Made by a program: the position numbers and the translations under genes
Notes under the pieces: generated by a model
What the model was told of the DNA's origin: nothing
The model's database searches: none
The model's input: only the letters and a program-made list of their open reading frames with translations
Shown: positions 47,767-55,797 of the stretch, piece by piece
How the letters are laid out: each line of letters opens with the position of its first letter
How positions within the stretch are numbered: the first letter of the stretch is position 1
Assembly: GCA_900470195.1 (NCBI GenBank)
Contig: UEIJ01000002.1
Coordinates: forward strand, 124,001 to 188,000
Direction of reading: 5' to 3'
Length of the DNA stretch: 64,000 nt
Source of the DNA: Hyphomicrobiales bacterium
Lineage (GTDB): Bacteria > Pseudomonadota > Alphaproteobacteria > Rhizobiales > Rhizobiaceae

Positions 47767-49319
47767 CACGCAAACAGCCCATGCAGAAACCAGCGCGGAT
47801 GATTGGCGCCATCATAAAGCCCCTCGCGGAAAATCCAGAAGCGCTGGCCGTTTTCATCCTCCACCCGGTAATAATCGCGCAGTTCCGGCACGTCCTGGCC
47901 GATTGCGCGCCACCATTCCGGCTCGATCCGTTCCGGCCCTTCGGCAAGGCGCACCTGATGGCGCACCCGCCGCCACAGGAAAAACGAAGGCGGGCTGTCG
48001 GGCACTTCCGCCACGCTTTCGATCAATTGCGGTGGACGAAACAGTTTTATGGGACGCGCTGGCGGGTCGCCGGGAAGAGGCTGTAGGCTTTCATAATCGG
48101 CTTCGCCTCTGCCGTCCGTGTGCAGGGCAGGGCGCAGGCCGAAGGCCCGTTCGGGCATATGCGTATTGCGCGAAAAGGAAACGAGAACGCGGTCCTGCCC
48201 AAGCCGCGCCGAAAGCCGGTCCACAAGCTGGCTGAACCCCGCTTCATCCTCCTCGTTCTGGTCGAGCCCCGTCTGGCGCTGGGCTATCGCGCCGCTGCGC
48301 AGTGCGGCCACCCGGATCATGTCGAAGCCGAACCCGGCGTCGAGCGGGTCGGTCAAGGCATTGAGCCTTTCGCGGGCAAGGCGCAGGAAAACCTTGTCAT
48401 CGCGCAGCGGCTGACCGGTTTCGATATGGATATGGCGCACGTCGCCATCGACCCGGAAGAAGGAGGCCTCGATCAGCAGCGCGCCTTTGCCCTCCGGTTC
48501 AAGCTGCGCAAAAAGCGCCTGCGCCAGTTCCTGCAAGATGTGTTCGACCAGCTCCATTCCCGTGACGGGTTCCGACAGGCGGCGCTCCGCGATGCTGAGC
48601 GGCATGATGCGCAAGGGAGAAATCGGCGCGCGCTCCTGCCGCGCCAACCGGTCGAGCCGGGTCGCAAGATCGGTGCCGAAACGGGCGGTGAGGGCTGCGC
48701 GCGGAAGCCCCATCACATCGCCGATGCGTTTCAATCCGGCGCGCTTGAGGCCGGTTTCGGCAGCTTGCGTCAGTTCAAGCGCGGATAGCGGCAGGCGGGG
48801 AAGCAGCAGGTCGGCCTCCGCCTTGCTGAACACGCCGCCCTTCGTTCCCCGCGCCAGTAGCCGCGCGGCAAAACTGTTGTCGGCAATCGCCGCCTGAACC
48901 TTCAGCCCGGCGCGTTCAACGCGGCGAAGCGCGTCGGCGCGCATGGCGGCAAGCCCGCCGAACAGATGCGCGCAGCCCGTTATGTCGAGCATCAGCCCAT
49001 GCGGCTCATCGAAGGCGACGAGCGGCGTGTAGCGCTCGCACCAATGGGCAAGGCGCTTGAGAAGCGCGGCGTCATGTTGCGGCGCGGCGGTCGCCACGTC
49101 CAGCCTTTCCACACGGGCGCGCGCATCCGTCAGCGCCATGCCGGGGAAAAGACCGAGCTTCGCCGCCGCCGCATCCACCGCCGTCAGGCGCAACGCATTG
49201 GCCGTGCGCTCGGTCACCACCAGGGGCAGGCGCTCCCTGCCGTCATGCGGAACGGCGCGGCGAAGCCGGTCGGTCGGCAGAAACGGAAACCACAGGGCGA
49301 GAAACAAGCGTTCTGCCAT
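47766..49319 (-). CDS. imuB: ImuB, Y-family-like polymerase subunit of the mutasome
   Basis: 517 residues from the ATG at 49319. The N-terminus ERLFLALWFPFLPTDRLRR replaces the catalytic DxD of active Y-family polymerases, so ImuB is probably catalytically dead and acts as a clamp/DnaE2 hub, as known for this family. DITGCAHLFGG and the finger segment RIGDVMGLPRAALTARFG are visible. It overlaps imuA by 77 bases and dnaE2 by one to four. Confidence 0.9.
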   Translation of the reverse strand: MAERLFLALWFPFLPTDRLRRAVPHDGRERLPLVVTERTANALRLTAVDAAAAKLGLFPGMALTDARARVERLDVATAAPQHDAALLKRLAHWCERYTPLVAFDEPHGLMLDITGCAHLFGGLAAMRADALRRVERAGLKVQAAIADNSFAARLLARGTKGGVFSKAEADLLLPRLPLSALELTQAAETGLKRAGLKRIGDVMGLPRAALTARFGTDLATRLDRLARQERAPISPLRIMPLSIAERRLSEPVTGMELVEHILQELAQALFAQLEPEGKGALLIEASFFRVDGDVRHIHIETGQPLRDDKVFLRLARERLNALTDPLDAGFGFDMIRVAALRSGAIAQRQTGLDQNEEDEAGFSQLVDRLSARLGQDRVLVSFSRNTHMPERAFGLRPALHTDGRGEADYESLQPLPGDPPARPIKLFRPPQLIESVAEVPDSPPSFFLWRRVRHQVRLAEGPERIEPEWWRAIGQDVPELRDYYRVEDENGQRFWIFREGLYDGANHPRWFLHGLFA

Positions 49320-50094
49320 CCCGTTCTCTTGTGCCAAATTCAAGGGTTTCATTGTTCCATTCCATGATCCATTGCCCGCATGTGCCGTGGCGGTTGCGCT
49401 CCAGCACGGCGGAGAAGGCCGGTTTTCCCGGTGCGTTCGCTCCGCTGGAGCGCGATGGCGCGGGCGCCACCCGCCAGCGGCTGACGGCAGCACTTTGCAC
49501 GGCCGTCCGGTGGCTCCTGAGCAGGATGACCGGCAATTGCGCGGTCTCGCTCGCCAGAAGCAGGCGGCGTGATGCGGTGAGGTCGAGACATTTCGGCTGG
49601 CCGGTCACCGAGGCGACGACGCCGGAAACCAGATGCGAGGCCTTGCCGCCGCTGCCTGCCTCCAGCGCATCGTTTGCCGCTTTCAGCGCATCCTGCGCGC
49701 TGGGGCAGCGCACGATCAGAAGCCGGGCCGGATCGATCCCGAAGGCATGAAGCCCCGGCGGATAAAGCCCTCCATATTCGCTTGCCGCGCTTTCCTCCTC
49801 GATCCAGATGATCGGCCTTTTGTCTTGCGAGGCGCGCAGCGCCAGCGCCAGCGCAAAGCCGGTCGCCGCCATATGCGCGCCGGGATTTTCGGCAAAGACC
49901 TCATGCAGCGCATCGCCAGCCAGGCCATGCGGAAAGGCGGCATCGGCCCCGGCAAGGCCGAGCGTGAAGCTGCGTGCGCGACCGAAGCCTGCTTCCGTCC
50001 CGCTTCCTGTTTTGCTGGCAAAACTGCCTTGCGGATCATTGCCTGCAATGGCCGTAACCATGCGCCGCAACGCCGCGATGTCGATGCCGCTCAC
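49243..50094 (-). CDS. imuA: ImuA, RecA-like mutasome protein
   Basis: 283 residues. A RecA/SulA-like core includes LAGDALHEVFAENPGAHMAATGFALALALRA, which fits the alphaproteobacterial ImuA family. The C-terminal 70 residues (VSRWRVAPAPSRSSG...) are typical of the family and overlap imuB. ImuA binds ImuB and RecA in related systems. It is the first gene of imuA-imuB-dnaE2, with an SOS box 20 bases upstream. Confidence 0.9.
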   Translation of the reverse strand: MSGIDIAALRRMVTAIAGNDPQGSFASKTGSGTEAGFGRARSFTLGLAGADAAFPHGLAGDALHEVFAENPGAHMAATGFALALALRASQDKRPIIWIEEESAASEYGGLYPPGLHAFGIDPARLLIVRCPSAQDALKAANDALEAGSGGKASHLVSGVVASVTGQPKCLDLTASRRLLLASETAQLPVILLRSHRTAVQSAAVSRWRVAPAPSRSSGANAPGKPAFSAVLERNRHGTCGQWIMEWNNETLEFGTRERDGRTLVSRPVVSVSADRPASPRRSA

Positions 50095-50113
50095 GTTCGA
50101 TTCCTGTCAAATT

Positions 50114-50128
50114 GTTCTCTATTTGTTC
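50114..50128 (-). promoter_or_regulatory. SOS (LexA) box of the imu operon
   Basis: GTTC-TCTATTT-GTTC matches exactly the alphaproteobacterial LexA consensus GTTC-N7-GTTC. It ends 20 bases from the imuA start codon, so LexA binding would block the promoter until DNA damage. Confidence 0.9.
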
Positions 50129-50205
50129 TAGTATTGAATCGAGCAGGCGAAGAGTCAAGTGGAAGAAGTGCCGATGGAAATCCTTGCCGGATATGCTTTG
50201 GAGTT

Positions 50206-50235
50206 ATATATGAATCATATATGATCTGTATATGA
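50206..50235 (+). promoter_or_regulatory. TATATGA half-sites before the ParD-like gene, candidate operator
   Basis: 50206-50222 is a palindrome (ATATATGA-A-TCATATAT). A third half-site, TATATGA, is at 50229-50235, 22 bases from the first. The array ends 20 bases before the ParD-like start. The spacing fits autoregulation by an RHH protein. The rest of 50129-50205 shows nothing clear. Confidence 0.55.
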
Positions 50236-50254
50236 ACCGCATAGTGAGGAAGCC

Positions 50255-50476
50255 ATGGGCATCGTAAAGATCGGCGATGAGCTGCATGAGGAACTGCGCA
50301 AGGCGAGTGACGTCATGTGCCGTTCGATCAATGCGCAGGCCGAATACTGGATGAAGATCGGCATGCTGGCGCAGGCACATCCCGACCTGTCGTTCAACGA
50401 GATCGTGCAGATGCAGCTGCGCGCAGCACAGGTTGAGCTGCCGGTTCTGCCGGTTCTGGCAGTGCAGTCGTCATGA
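50255..50476 (+). CDS. ParD-like antitoxin family protein
   Basis: 73 residues: MGIVKIGDELHEELRKASDVM then RSINAQAEYWMKIGMLAQ. Short strand plus helices, matching ParD-like proteins rather than classic ParD. GAGGAAGCC precedes the ATG. It overlaps the methionine aminopeptidase gene by four bases (ATGA), so the two are translationally coupled. A toxin gene of ParE type is not present. Confidence 0.82.
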   Translation: MGIVKIGDELHEELRKASDVMCRSINAQAEYWMKIGMLAQAHPDLSFNEIVQMQLRAAQVELPVLPVLAVQSS

Positions 50477-51261
50477 CCAAGACACCAGCCGAAGTGGAGA
50501 AAATGGCGGCATCCGGCGCGCTGCTGGCCTCGGTTTTTGCCCTTCTCGACCGCACGCCGCTGGCGGGCATGACCACGATGCAGGTCAACGATCTGGTTGA
50601 GGATTACATCACCCGCGAATTGCAGGCGCGCCCCGCCAGCAAGGGGCAGTATGACTATCCTTATGTGCTGAACAGCTCGAAGAACGAGGTCGTCTGCCAT
50701 GGCATGCCGTCGCATGACGAGATCATTGAAAACGGCGAGATCATCAATTTCGACATCACGCTGGAAAAGGACGGCTATATCGCCGATTCCAGCAAGACCT
50801 ACATGGTCGGAGAAGTCGCACCCTTTGCCTCGCGCCTCGTCCGCGTGACCTATGAGGCGTTGTGGAAAGGCATTGCGGCTGTACGTCCCGGCGCGACTTT
50901 GGGCGATATCGGCCACGCCATCGAGCGGCACGCCAAGCGGCATGATTACAGCATCGTGCGCGAATATTGCGGCCACGGCATCGGTCGCCAGATGCACGAG
51001 GAGCCGCAGGTCATGCATTTCGGCAAGCCCGGCACCGGCGTTCGCCTGCGCGAGGGCATGGTGTTCACCATCGAGCCGATGCTCAATCAGGGAACGGCCA
51101 AGGTGAAGCAGGAAAAGGACGGCTGGACGGTGGTGACGCGCGACGGAAAACTGTCAGCGCAGTTCGAGCATACGGTGGCGGTCACGTCGAACGGTGTGCG
51201 GGTGCTGACGCTGCGTCCGGGCGAGGAAAAGATGCTGGCGGCAATCAAAAACGCAGTCTGA
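50473..51261 (+). CDS. map: Type I methionine aminopeptidase, ParD-coupled paralogue
   Basis: 262 residues, pita-bread metallopeptidase that removes N-terminal methionine. Metal ligands are present: Asp in INFDITLEKDGYIADSS (two), His in YCGHGIGRQMHEEPQV and Glu in GMVFTIEPML and the C-terminal QFEHTVAV. The substrate-site VVCHGMP is also intact. The coupling to a ParD-like gene differs from the usual housekeeping map context, so this may be a second copy. Confidence 0.88.
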   Translation: MTKTPAEVEKMAASGALLASVFALLDRTPLAGMTTMQVNDLVEDYITRELQARPASKGQYDYPYVLNSSKNEVVCHGMPSHDEIIENGEIINFDITLEKDGYIADSSKTYMVGEVAPFASRLVRVTYEALWKGIAAVRPGATLGDIGHAIERHAKRHDYSIVREYCGHGIGRQMHEEPQVMHFGKPGTGVRLREGMVFTIEPMLNQGTAKVKQEKDGWTVVTRDGKLSAQFEHTVAVTSNGVRVLTLRPGEEKMLAAIKNAV

Positions 51262-51266
51262 CATTA

Positions 51267-51806
51267 TCAAATTTTGCCTGCGATCCAGAGCAGAAAGACA
51301 ATCGTCCCGCCCACGCTCATTCCTGCGGCAAGAATGGTTCCCGCGATGACGGGCGCGAGTTTCAGGACTGAAATATGGGGCGTTATTTCCAGCCGGAAAT
51401 TCGCCCTGATCTTTTCAGGGGTCAGGCAGATGATTTCGTAATCCCCGGCTGTCGTGCAGTCGAAATATCCCAAGGCATGGGAAGCATTGCCGCGCATATC
51501 GGTCCGCCGGACGCTCAACAGGAAGCGGCTTGTGGAATGATAGGCAATCGGCGCGCCGGTCGCGCAGACCTTGATGGCAAACTGCGTTGAGAAATAGGCC
51601 GTGCCGGGGAGAATGGTAAACGGCGGAAACACGATGCTGATCGCGTAGCGTCCGGCGTTCGGCAAATGAAAGACATGCGGCCGGGCGTTGCCCGTAAACT
51701 GGTGCCGGACATCAGGCGCAATCATTTTCCACAAAATGGAAATGCAGCGCACCAGCAGGTAAGCGCCAAGCAGAATGCAGGCGGGCAGGGCCAGATAGAC
51801 AGACAA
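51267..51806 (-). CDS. Membrane protein of unknown function, 179 residues
   Basis: Starts at TTG (51806) with only a weak GGGACG upstream. An N-terminal transmembrane helix at about 5-27 and a C-terminal one at about 150-176 flank a central soluble domain. That domain is beta-rich (HVFHLPNAGRYAISIVFPPF, GYFDCTTAGDYEIICLTP), suggesting a beta-sandwich outside the membrane. No family recognised. It converges with map, six bases away. Confidence 0.68.
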   Translation of the reverse strand: MSVYLALPACILLGAYLLVRCISILWKMIAPDVRHQFTGNARPHVFHLPNAGRYAISIVFPPFTILPGTAYFSTQFAIKVCATGAPIAYHSTSRFLLSVRRTDMRGNASHALGYFDCTTAGDYEIICLTPEKIRANFRLEITPHISVLKLAPVIAGTILAAGMSVGGTIVFLLWIAGKI

Positions 51807-51824
51807 GATTCACGTCCCGCTCGA

Positions 51825-51972
51825 GAGCATTTCCATTAAAAGTGTGAAACGTCTACGCGGGGAAATCAGTTCACTGGACTGATTTCTTATCCCGCTTCGA
51901 TGCGTTGGATAATGCGATAAAACAAATAGTTAGAGCGGTTCCGGCGATTCTGTCAGAGCAGGAACCGCTCTA
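51825..51972 (+). repeat. Composite A+B+C palindromic repeat
   Basis: A module GAGCATTTCC...AAAAGTGTGAAACG, B module GGGGAAATCAGT-TCACTGG-ACTGATTTC then TTATCCCGCTTCGATGCG and GGATAATGCG, C module hairpin GAGCGGTTCC...GGAACCGCTC. It is the longest copy in the window and lies upstream of the argG terminator. Confidence 0.82.
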
Positions 51973-52001
51973 AAAAAAGCCCGCCGGGAAGGCGGGCTTT
52001 T
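51972..52001 (-). terminator. Terminator after argG
   Basis: Perfect 10-base stem AAAGCCCGCC/GGCGGGCTTT with a 5-base loop. On the minus strand it follows the argG stop and ends in TTTTTTT. Confidence 0.85.
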
Positions 52002-52018
52002 GTCCGGATTGGATATGC

Positions 52019-53239
52019 TTATTTGCGGTCGCGCGCGGCGAGCGTGCGCAGCCGCAGCGCATTGAGCTTGATGAAGCCTGCGGCGTCCTTCTGGTCGTAA
52101 GCGCCCTGGTCGTCCTCGAAGGTGACGAGCTTGTCGGAATAGAGCGACTTCGGCGATTCACGGCCGATCACCATCACATTGCCCTTGTAGAGCTTGAGCG
52201 TGACTTCGCCTTCGACATGGCGCTGGCTGTGGTCGATGGCCGCTTGCAGCATTTCACGTTCCGGCGAGAACCAGAAGCCGTAATAGATGAGTTCCGCATA
52301 GCGCGGCATCAGCTCATCCTTCAGGTGCGCCGCGCCGCGGTCGAGCGTGATCGATTCGATGGCGCGGTGTGCGGCGAGCAGGATCGTGCCGCCCGGCGTT
52401 TCATAGACGCCGCGCGACTTCATGCCGACGAAGCGGTTTTCCACGAGGTCGAGACGGCCAATGCCGTTGTCGCGGCCATAGTCGTTGAGCTTGGCAAGAA
52501 GGGTAGCAGGCGACAGGCGCTCGCCATTGATGGAAACGGCGTCACCCTTTTCAAAGCCAATCTTGATGATGGTTGCCTTGTCGGGCGCGGTTTCCGGCGA
52601 AATGGTGCGCATATGCACATATTCCGGAGCCTCGACAGCCGGGTCTTCCAGAACCTTGCCCTCGGACGAGGAATGCAGCAGGTTGGCGTCGACGGAGAAC
52701 GGCGCTTCGCCCTTCTTGTCCTTGGCGACGGGGATCTGGTGCTGTTCGGCGAATTCGAGCAGATGGGTGCGGCTCTTGAACGACCAGTCGCGCCATGGAG
52801 CGATGATCTTGATGTCCGGGTTCAGCGCGTAAGCCGAAAGCTCGAAACGAACCTGGTCGTTGCCCTTGCCGGTCGCGCCGTGGGCGATGGCGTCAGCGCC
52901 GGTCTTTTTCGCGATCTCGATCAGATGCTTGGAGATCAGCGGACGGGCAATCGAGGTGCCGAGCAGGTAGACGCCTTCATAGACGGCATTGGCGCGGAAC
53001 ATCGGGAAGACGAAATCGCGCACGAATTCTTCGCGCACGTCCTCGATGAAGATTTCCTTGATGCCCAGCATTTCCGCCTTCTTGCGGGCCGGTTCAAGTT
53101 CTTCGCCCTGGCCGAGATCGGCGGTAAAGGTCACGACTTCCGCGCCCAGTTCCGTCTGAAGCCACTTCAGGATGATCGAGGTGTCGAGGCCGCCCGAATA
53201 GGCGAGAACGACTTTCTTAACGTCTTTCAGCTTGCTCAT
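52019..53239 (-). CDS. argG: Argininosuccinate synthase
   Basis: 406 residues, the normal length. It joins citrulline and aspartate with ATP. The N-terminal pyrophosphatase loop is [31 protein letters not shown] lies mid-protein, and the aspartate-binding [17 protein letters not shown] is present. The ATG at 53239 is preferred over an upstream ORF start at 53332 because [17 protein letters not shown] is the usual N-terminus. Confidence 0.96.
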   Translation of the reverse strand: MSKLKDVKKVVLAYSGGLDTSIILKWLQTELGAEVVTFTADLGQGEELEPARKKAEMLGIKEIFIEDVREEFVRDFVFPMFRANAVYEGVYLLGTSIARPLISKHLIEIAKKTGADAIAHGATGKGNDQVRFELSAYALNPDIKIIAPWRDWSFKSRTHLLEFAEQHQIPVAKDKKGEAPFSVDANLLHSSSEGKVLEDPAVEAPEYVHMRTISPETAPDKATIIKIGFEKGDAVSINGERLSPATLLAKLNDYGRDNGIGRLDLVENRFVGMKSRGVYETPGGTILLAAHRAIESITLDRGAAHLKDELMPRYAELIYYGFWFSPEREMLQAAIDHSQRHVEGEVTLKLYKGNVMVIGRESPKSLYSDKLVTFEDDQGAYDQKDAAGFIKLNALRLRTLAARDRK

Positions 53240-53371
53240 AGTTACTTCCGTCCAATGCGGTGCGGTTGAGGCTCCGATGGAACCCAACTGATATATCCGC
53301 AAGTCTTTTATCAGTTGCCAAGCGCCGCGCAAGCCGAAGGGCTGCGACTTATCGCGAAAACTGATGCGATG

Positions 53372-53683
53372 TCACGTAGCCTGCGGTTCGCCGACCTCAT
53401 AAACAACCAGATTGCGGTCGCCGATGCCCAGCTCGGGCCACGCGGCCCGCCATTCAGCAATATGGGCAGAGGCGAAATGCCGGTCGAGAGAGGCGCGGTC
53501 GCGCCAGAATTCCTTGACGTGGATCAGACCCGGCTCCAGCACGTCCTCGGCATAGAAATAGTCCACGCAGCCGTCTTCGGCACGGCTGGCCAGAATCATG
53601 CGCTGCATGGCCTCGCGCGCCCGGTCGAGATTTTCCGGCGGCAGGCGAACGGTCCCCACGATAAGCAGCATTTCGGTCTCCAT
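53372..53683 (-). CDS. Antibiotic biosynthesis monooxygenase (ABM/YgiN-like) domain protein
   Basis: 103 residues, dimeric ferredoxin-like fold. MLLIVGTVRLPPENLDRARE, SRAEDGCVDYFYAED and FASAHIAEW are the family elements. Small YgiN-type members act on quinols or serve in stress responses; the substrate is unknown. It is upstream of argG on the same strand with a 130-base gap. Confidence 0.82.
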   Translation of the reverse strand: METEMLLIVGTVRLPPENLDRAREAMQRMILASRAEDGCVDYFYAEDVLEPGLIHVKEFWRDRASLDRHFASAHIAEWRAAWPELGIGDRNLVVYEVGEPQAT

Positions 53684-53744
53684 TCCACTGTTTCCTTTGC
53701 CGGGAAATTATTCTAGCGTGCGCCATATCCTGGAGCACATCTCG

Positions 53745-54404
53745 ATGTCTTTTCTGACAAACCTGACCTTCATCCCCGAATGGACGATCTTTGTCCAGTT
53801 CGCGATTGCAACCGCGATCCTTTCCATCACCCCCGGCCCGGACATGACGCTGTTCGTCGGACGCGCCCTTTCCGAAGGCAAGGCCGCAGGCTTTGCCTGC
53901 ATGGCTGGCGCCAGCACCGGCATCGTCATTCACACGACCATGGTGGCGCTCGGCCTTTCGGCGCTGATCATCGCATCGCCAGCGGCTTTCACGGCGCTCA
54001 AGGTGATAGGGGCGGGCTATCTGGTGTGGCTCGCCGTGCAGGCGATCCGCAAGGGGTCGGCCTTCTCGCCGGAAAAGAATGGCGGCAAAAAGCATACGCT
54101 GTTCCAGAACTGGCTGACCGGGCTTGGCATCAATCTGCTCAACCCGAAGATCATCCTGTTCAACATGACCTTCCTGCCGCAATTCGTCTCCGCGCACGAC
54201 CCGCATGCCATGGGCAAACTGTTCTTCCTCGGCCTGTCTTTCATTCCGATGGCGCTGCCCTTCACCATCCCGATGGTGGTGGCGGCAGATCGCTTTGCAG
54301 GGCTTTTGAAAAAGAACCCGACCGTGACGCGCATCGTGGACTGGATGTTTGCAGGCGTATTCTCGGCCTTCGCGCTGAAGATCATCACCGCACAGGCGAA
54401 ATAG
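53745..54404 (+). CDS. LysE/RhtB-family amino-acid exporter
   Basis: 219 residues, six predicted transmembrane helices. The LysE signature ATAILSITPGPDMTLFVGRAL lies at about 20-40, and GLGINLLNPKIILFNMTFLPQF is the second family motif. It exports an amino acid or related compound; the specific substrate is not visible. TGGAGCACATCTCG precedes the ATG at 53745. An earlier in-frame start at 53598 would overlap the divergent ABM gene. An A repeat starts at the stop codon. Confidence 0.87.
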   Translation: MSFLTNLTFIPEWTIFVQFAIATAILSITPGPDMTLFVGRALSEGKAAGFACMAGASTGIVIHTTMVALGLSALIIASPAAFTALKVIGAGYLVWLAVQAIRKGSAFSPEKNGGKKHTLFQNWLTGLGINLLNPKIILFNMTFLPQFVSAHDPHAMGKLFFLGLSFIPMALPFTIPMVVAADRFAGLLKKNPTVTRIVDWMFAGVFSAFALKIITAQAK

Positions 54405-54550
54405 AGCATTTTCAGCAAAAGTGCGAAGCGGTTTTGCGCAGGATAATGCGAGTGAAAAAGCCATTTCCAGCAAAAGTGCGAAGCGCCTGCGCGGGGAAAT
54501 CAGTCCACTGGACTGATTTCTTATCCCGCTTCGATGCGTAGGATAATGCG
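54404..54550 (+). repeat. Two A-type repeats in tandem, the second with a B module
   Basis: 54404-54451 reads GAGCATTTTCAGCAAAAGTG, CGAAGCGGTTTTGCG, GGATAATGCG. 54460-54550 repeats CCATTTCCAGCAAAAGTGCG and adds the B module GGGGAAATCAGT-CCACTGG-ACTGATTTC and TTATCCCGCTTCGATGCG. An inverted copy is at 55116-55261. Confidence 0.85.
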
Positions 54551-54569
54551 AAAAAGGAAGATGGACCGC

Positions 54570-55040
54570 TTATTCAGCAGGGCGATTGAAAAATCGCCCG
54601 GCATTGCGGCCAGCCAGTCGCCAGTAGACCCAACCGGCAAATGCCCCGGAAATCGTAAACTGAATGAACATTTTAAAGTCGCGATATGAGGGCGGTAGTG
54701 AAATATCTTTCGCCGCAAAGAATATTATAAGGATTAATCCAAGAATCCCTCCAAATATAATATAATAACTCTTGCGGTTTATTCGGAATAATTCGGAAAA
54801 TATAATGAATGCTGTGCATGGAACTGAAGTAATAATTATAATTATTCCCGAAAGAACGATGGAAATTTTTGGTATCTCCAGCATGAATTCTAATATAGGA
54901 TAAATGTTACTGCTGTAGTTATGATCTAATAAATCATTTATTACCACGAATAAACATATTGACACGCCTGCGAAATATGCAGACAGGGTGTATGAAATAA
55001 GTATATTGATTAGTGATTTTAAATGACTGACAATTTGCAT
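54570..55040 (-). CDS. AT-rich four-helix membrane protein, paralogue of the 55273 gene product
   Basis: 156 residues with about four transmembrane helices, the last ending in VYWRLAGRNAGRFFNRP. The coding sequence is strikingly AT-rich (Ile/Phe/Tyr/Asn codons, A/T third positions) compared with all neighbours. It is bracketed by inverted copies of the A+B repeat (54460-54550 and 55172-55261), which suggests acquisition or movement as a unit. No recognised family. Its C-terminal YW-LAGRNAGR motif is shared with the next gene upstream. Confidence 0.72.
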   Translation of the reverse strand: MQIVSHLKSLINILISYTLSAYFAGVSICLFVVINDLLDHNYSSNIYPILEFMLEIPKISIVLSGIIIIITSVPCTAFIIFSELFRINRKSYYIIFGGILGLILIIFFAAKDISLPPSYRDFKMFIQFTISGAFAGWVYWRLAGRNAGRFFNRPAE

Positions 55041-55115
55041 TGTCGACTCTTGTTATTTGATTTAAAAATGTGCTTAAAATTATGATATATATTTGTATTG
55101 TCGTTTTTTTACATC

Positions 55116-55261
55116 GAGGCGGTTCCTGTTTTAACGGAATCGTTGGAACCACTCTATCTATTTGTTTTGCCGCATTAGCGGTGCATCGAAGCGGGATAAG
55201 AAATCAGTCCTGTGGGCTATTTCCTCGCACAGGCGCTTCGCACTTTTGCGGGAAATGCTCT
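55116..55261 (-). repeat. Composite A+B+C repeat, inverted relative to 54404
   Basis: Left end is the C hairpin GAGGCGGTTCC...GGAACCACTC. On the minus strand 55261-55172 reads GAGCATTTCCCGCAAAAGTG, CGAAGCGCCTG, ...ACTGATTTCTTATCCCGCTT, CGATGCA. It matches the copy at 54460-54550 in inverse orientation and lies at the other side of the AT-rich gene. Confidence 0.82.
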
Positions 55262-55272
55262 AATTTCAATTA

Positions 55273-55782
55273 TTACCGAAGATCGGTTGGGTGGACAAGA
55301 AGCCGTCCGGCATTGCGGCCTGCGAGCAGCCAGTAGACGAAGCTGCCGACGACACCCGCGCCTGCAATGGCCGCGATCCAGAGCGAACTTTCCTGTACGC
55401 TCCGGTTATCGCTGAATGGAAGCGATGCGCTTGCTGCCGCAAGCCCGATCAGTGCGCCCGCAACGCAGTAGAACAGCGACGACTTGTAACCGCGCGCTTC
55501 CGCCAGGACGATCAGGATGAGGGCTGGCACGAAGCTGAACCCGCCAGCCAGTACGGCAAGCGCGAAACCGCCGACGAACACGGCGCTCCAGAAGCTGGTG
55601 GCTGCAAAAAACGAACCGGCATCCGTATCGCTCGCCATCATGACGAAATCGTTCATGAAGGAATCGACCCCGAGGGTACGGAAAAGGATGGCGGCCAGAA
55701 ACCAGCCTGCCGCCAATACACCGCAGCAATAGCCGAACACCACGATGACGAAGCGCGTTATGTAGTCGAAAGTATCGTTCAA
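55273..55782 (-). CDS. Four-helix membrane protein of unknown function, 169 residues
   Basis: Starts at TTG (55782) with a strong GAGGGAG six bases upstream, 15 bases after the rlmN stop, so it is probably co-transcribed with rlmN. About four transmembrane helices. The C-terminus is FVYWLLAGRNAGRLLVHP, the same motif as in the AT-rich protein downstream. GC content is normal here. No family recognised. The shared ending suggests a duplication with later divergence. Confidence 0.75.
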   Translation of the reverse strand: MNDTFDYITRFVIVVFGYCCGVLAAGWFLAAILFRTLGVDSFMNDFVMMASDTDAGSFFAATSFWSAVFVGGFALAVLAGGFSFVPALILIVLAEARGYKSSLFYCVAGALIGLAAASASLPFSDNRSVQESSLWIAAIAGAGVVGSFVYWLLAGRNAGRLLVHPTDLR

Positions 55783-55797
55783 GCGCGCTCCCTCGGT

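Noticed and set aside
50255..51261. Classic ParD-ParE toxin-antitoxin pair
   Set aside because: The second gene is a full methionine aminopeptidase with all metal ligands, not a ParE toxin.
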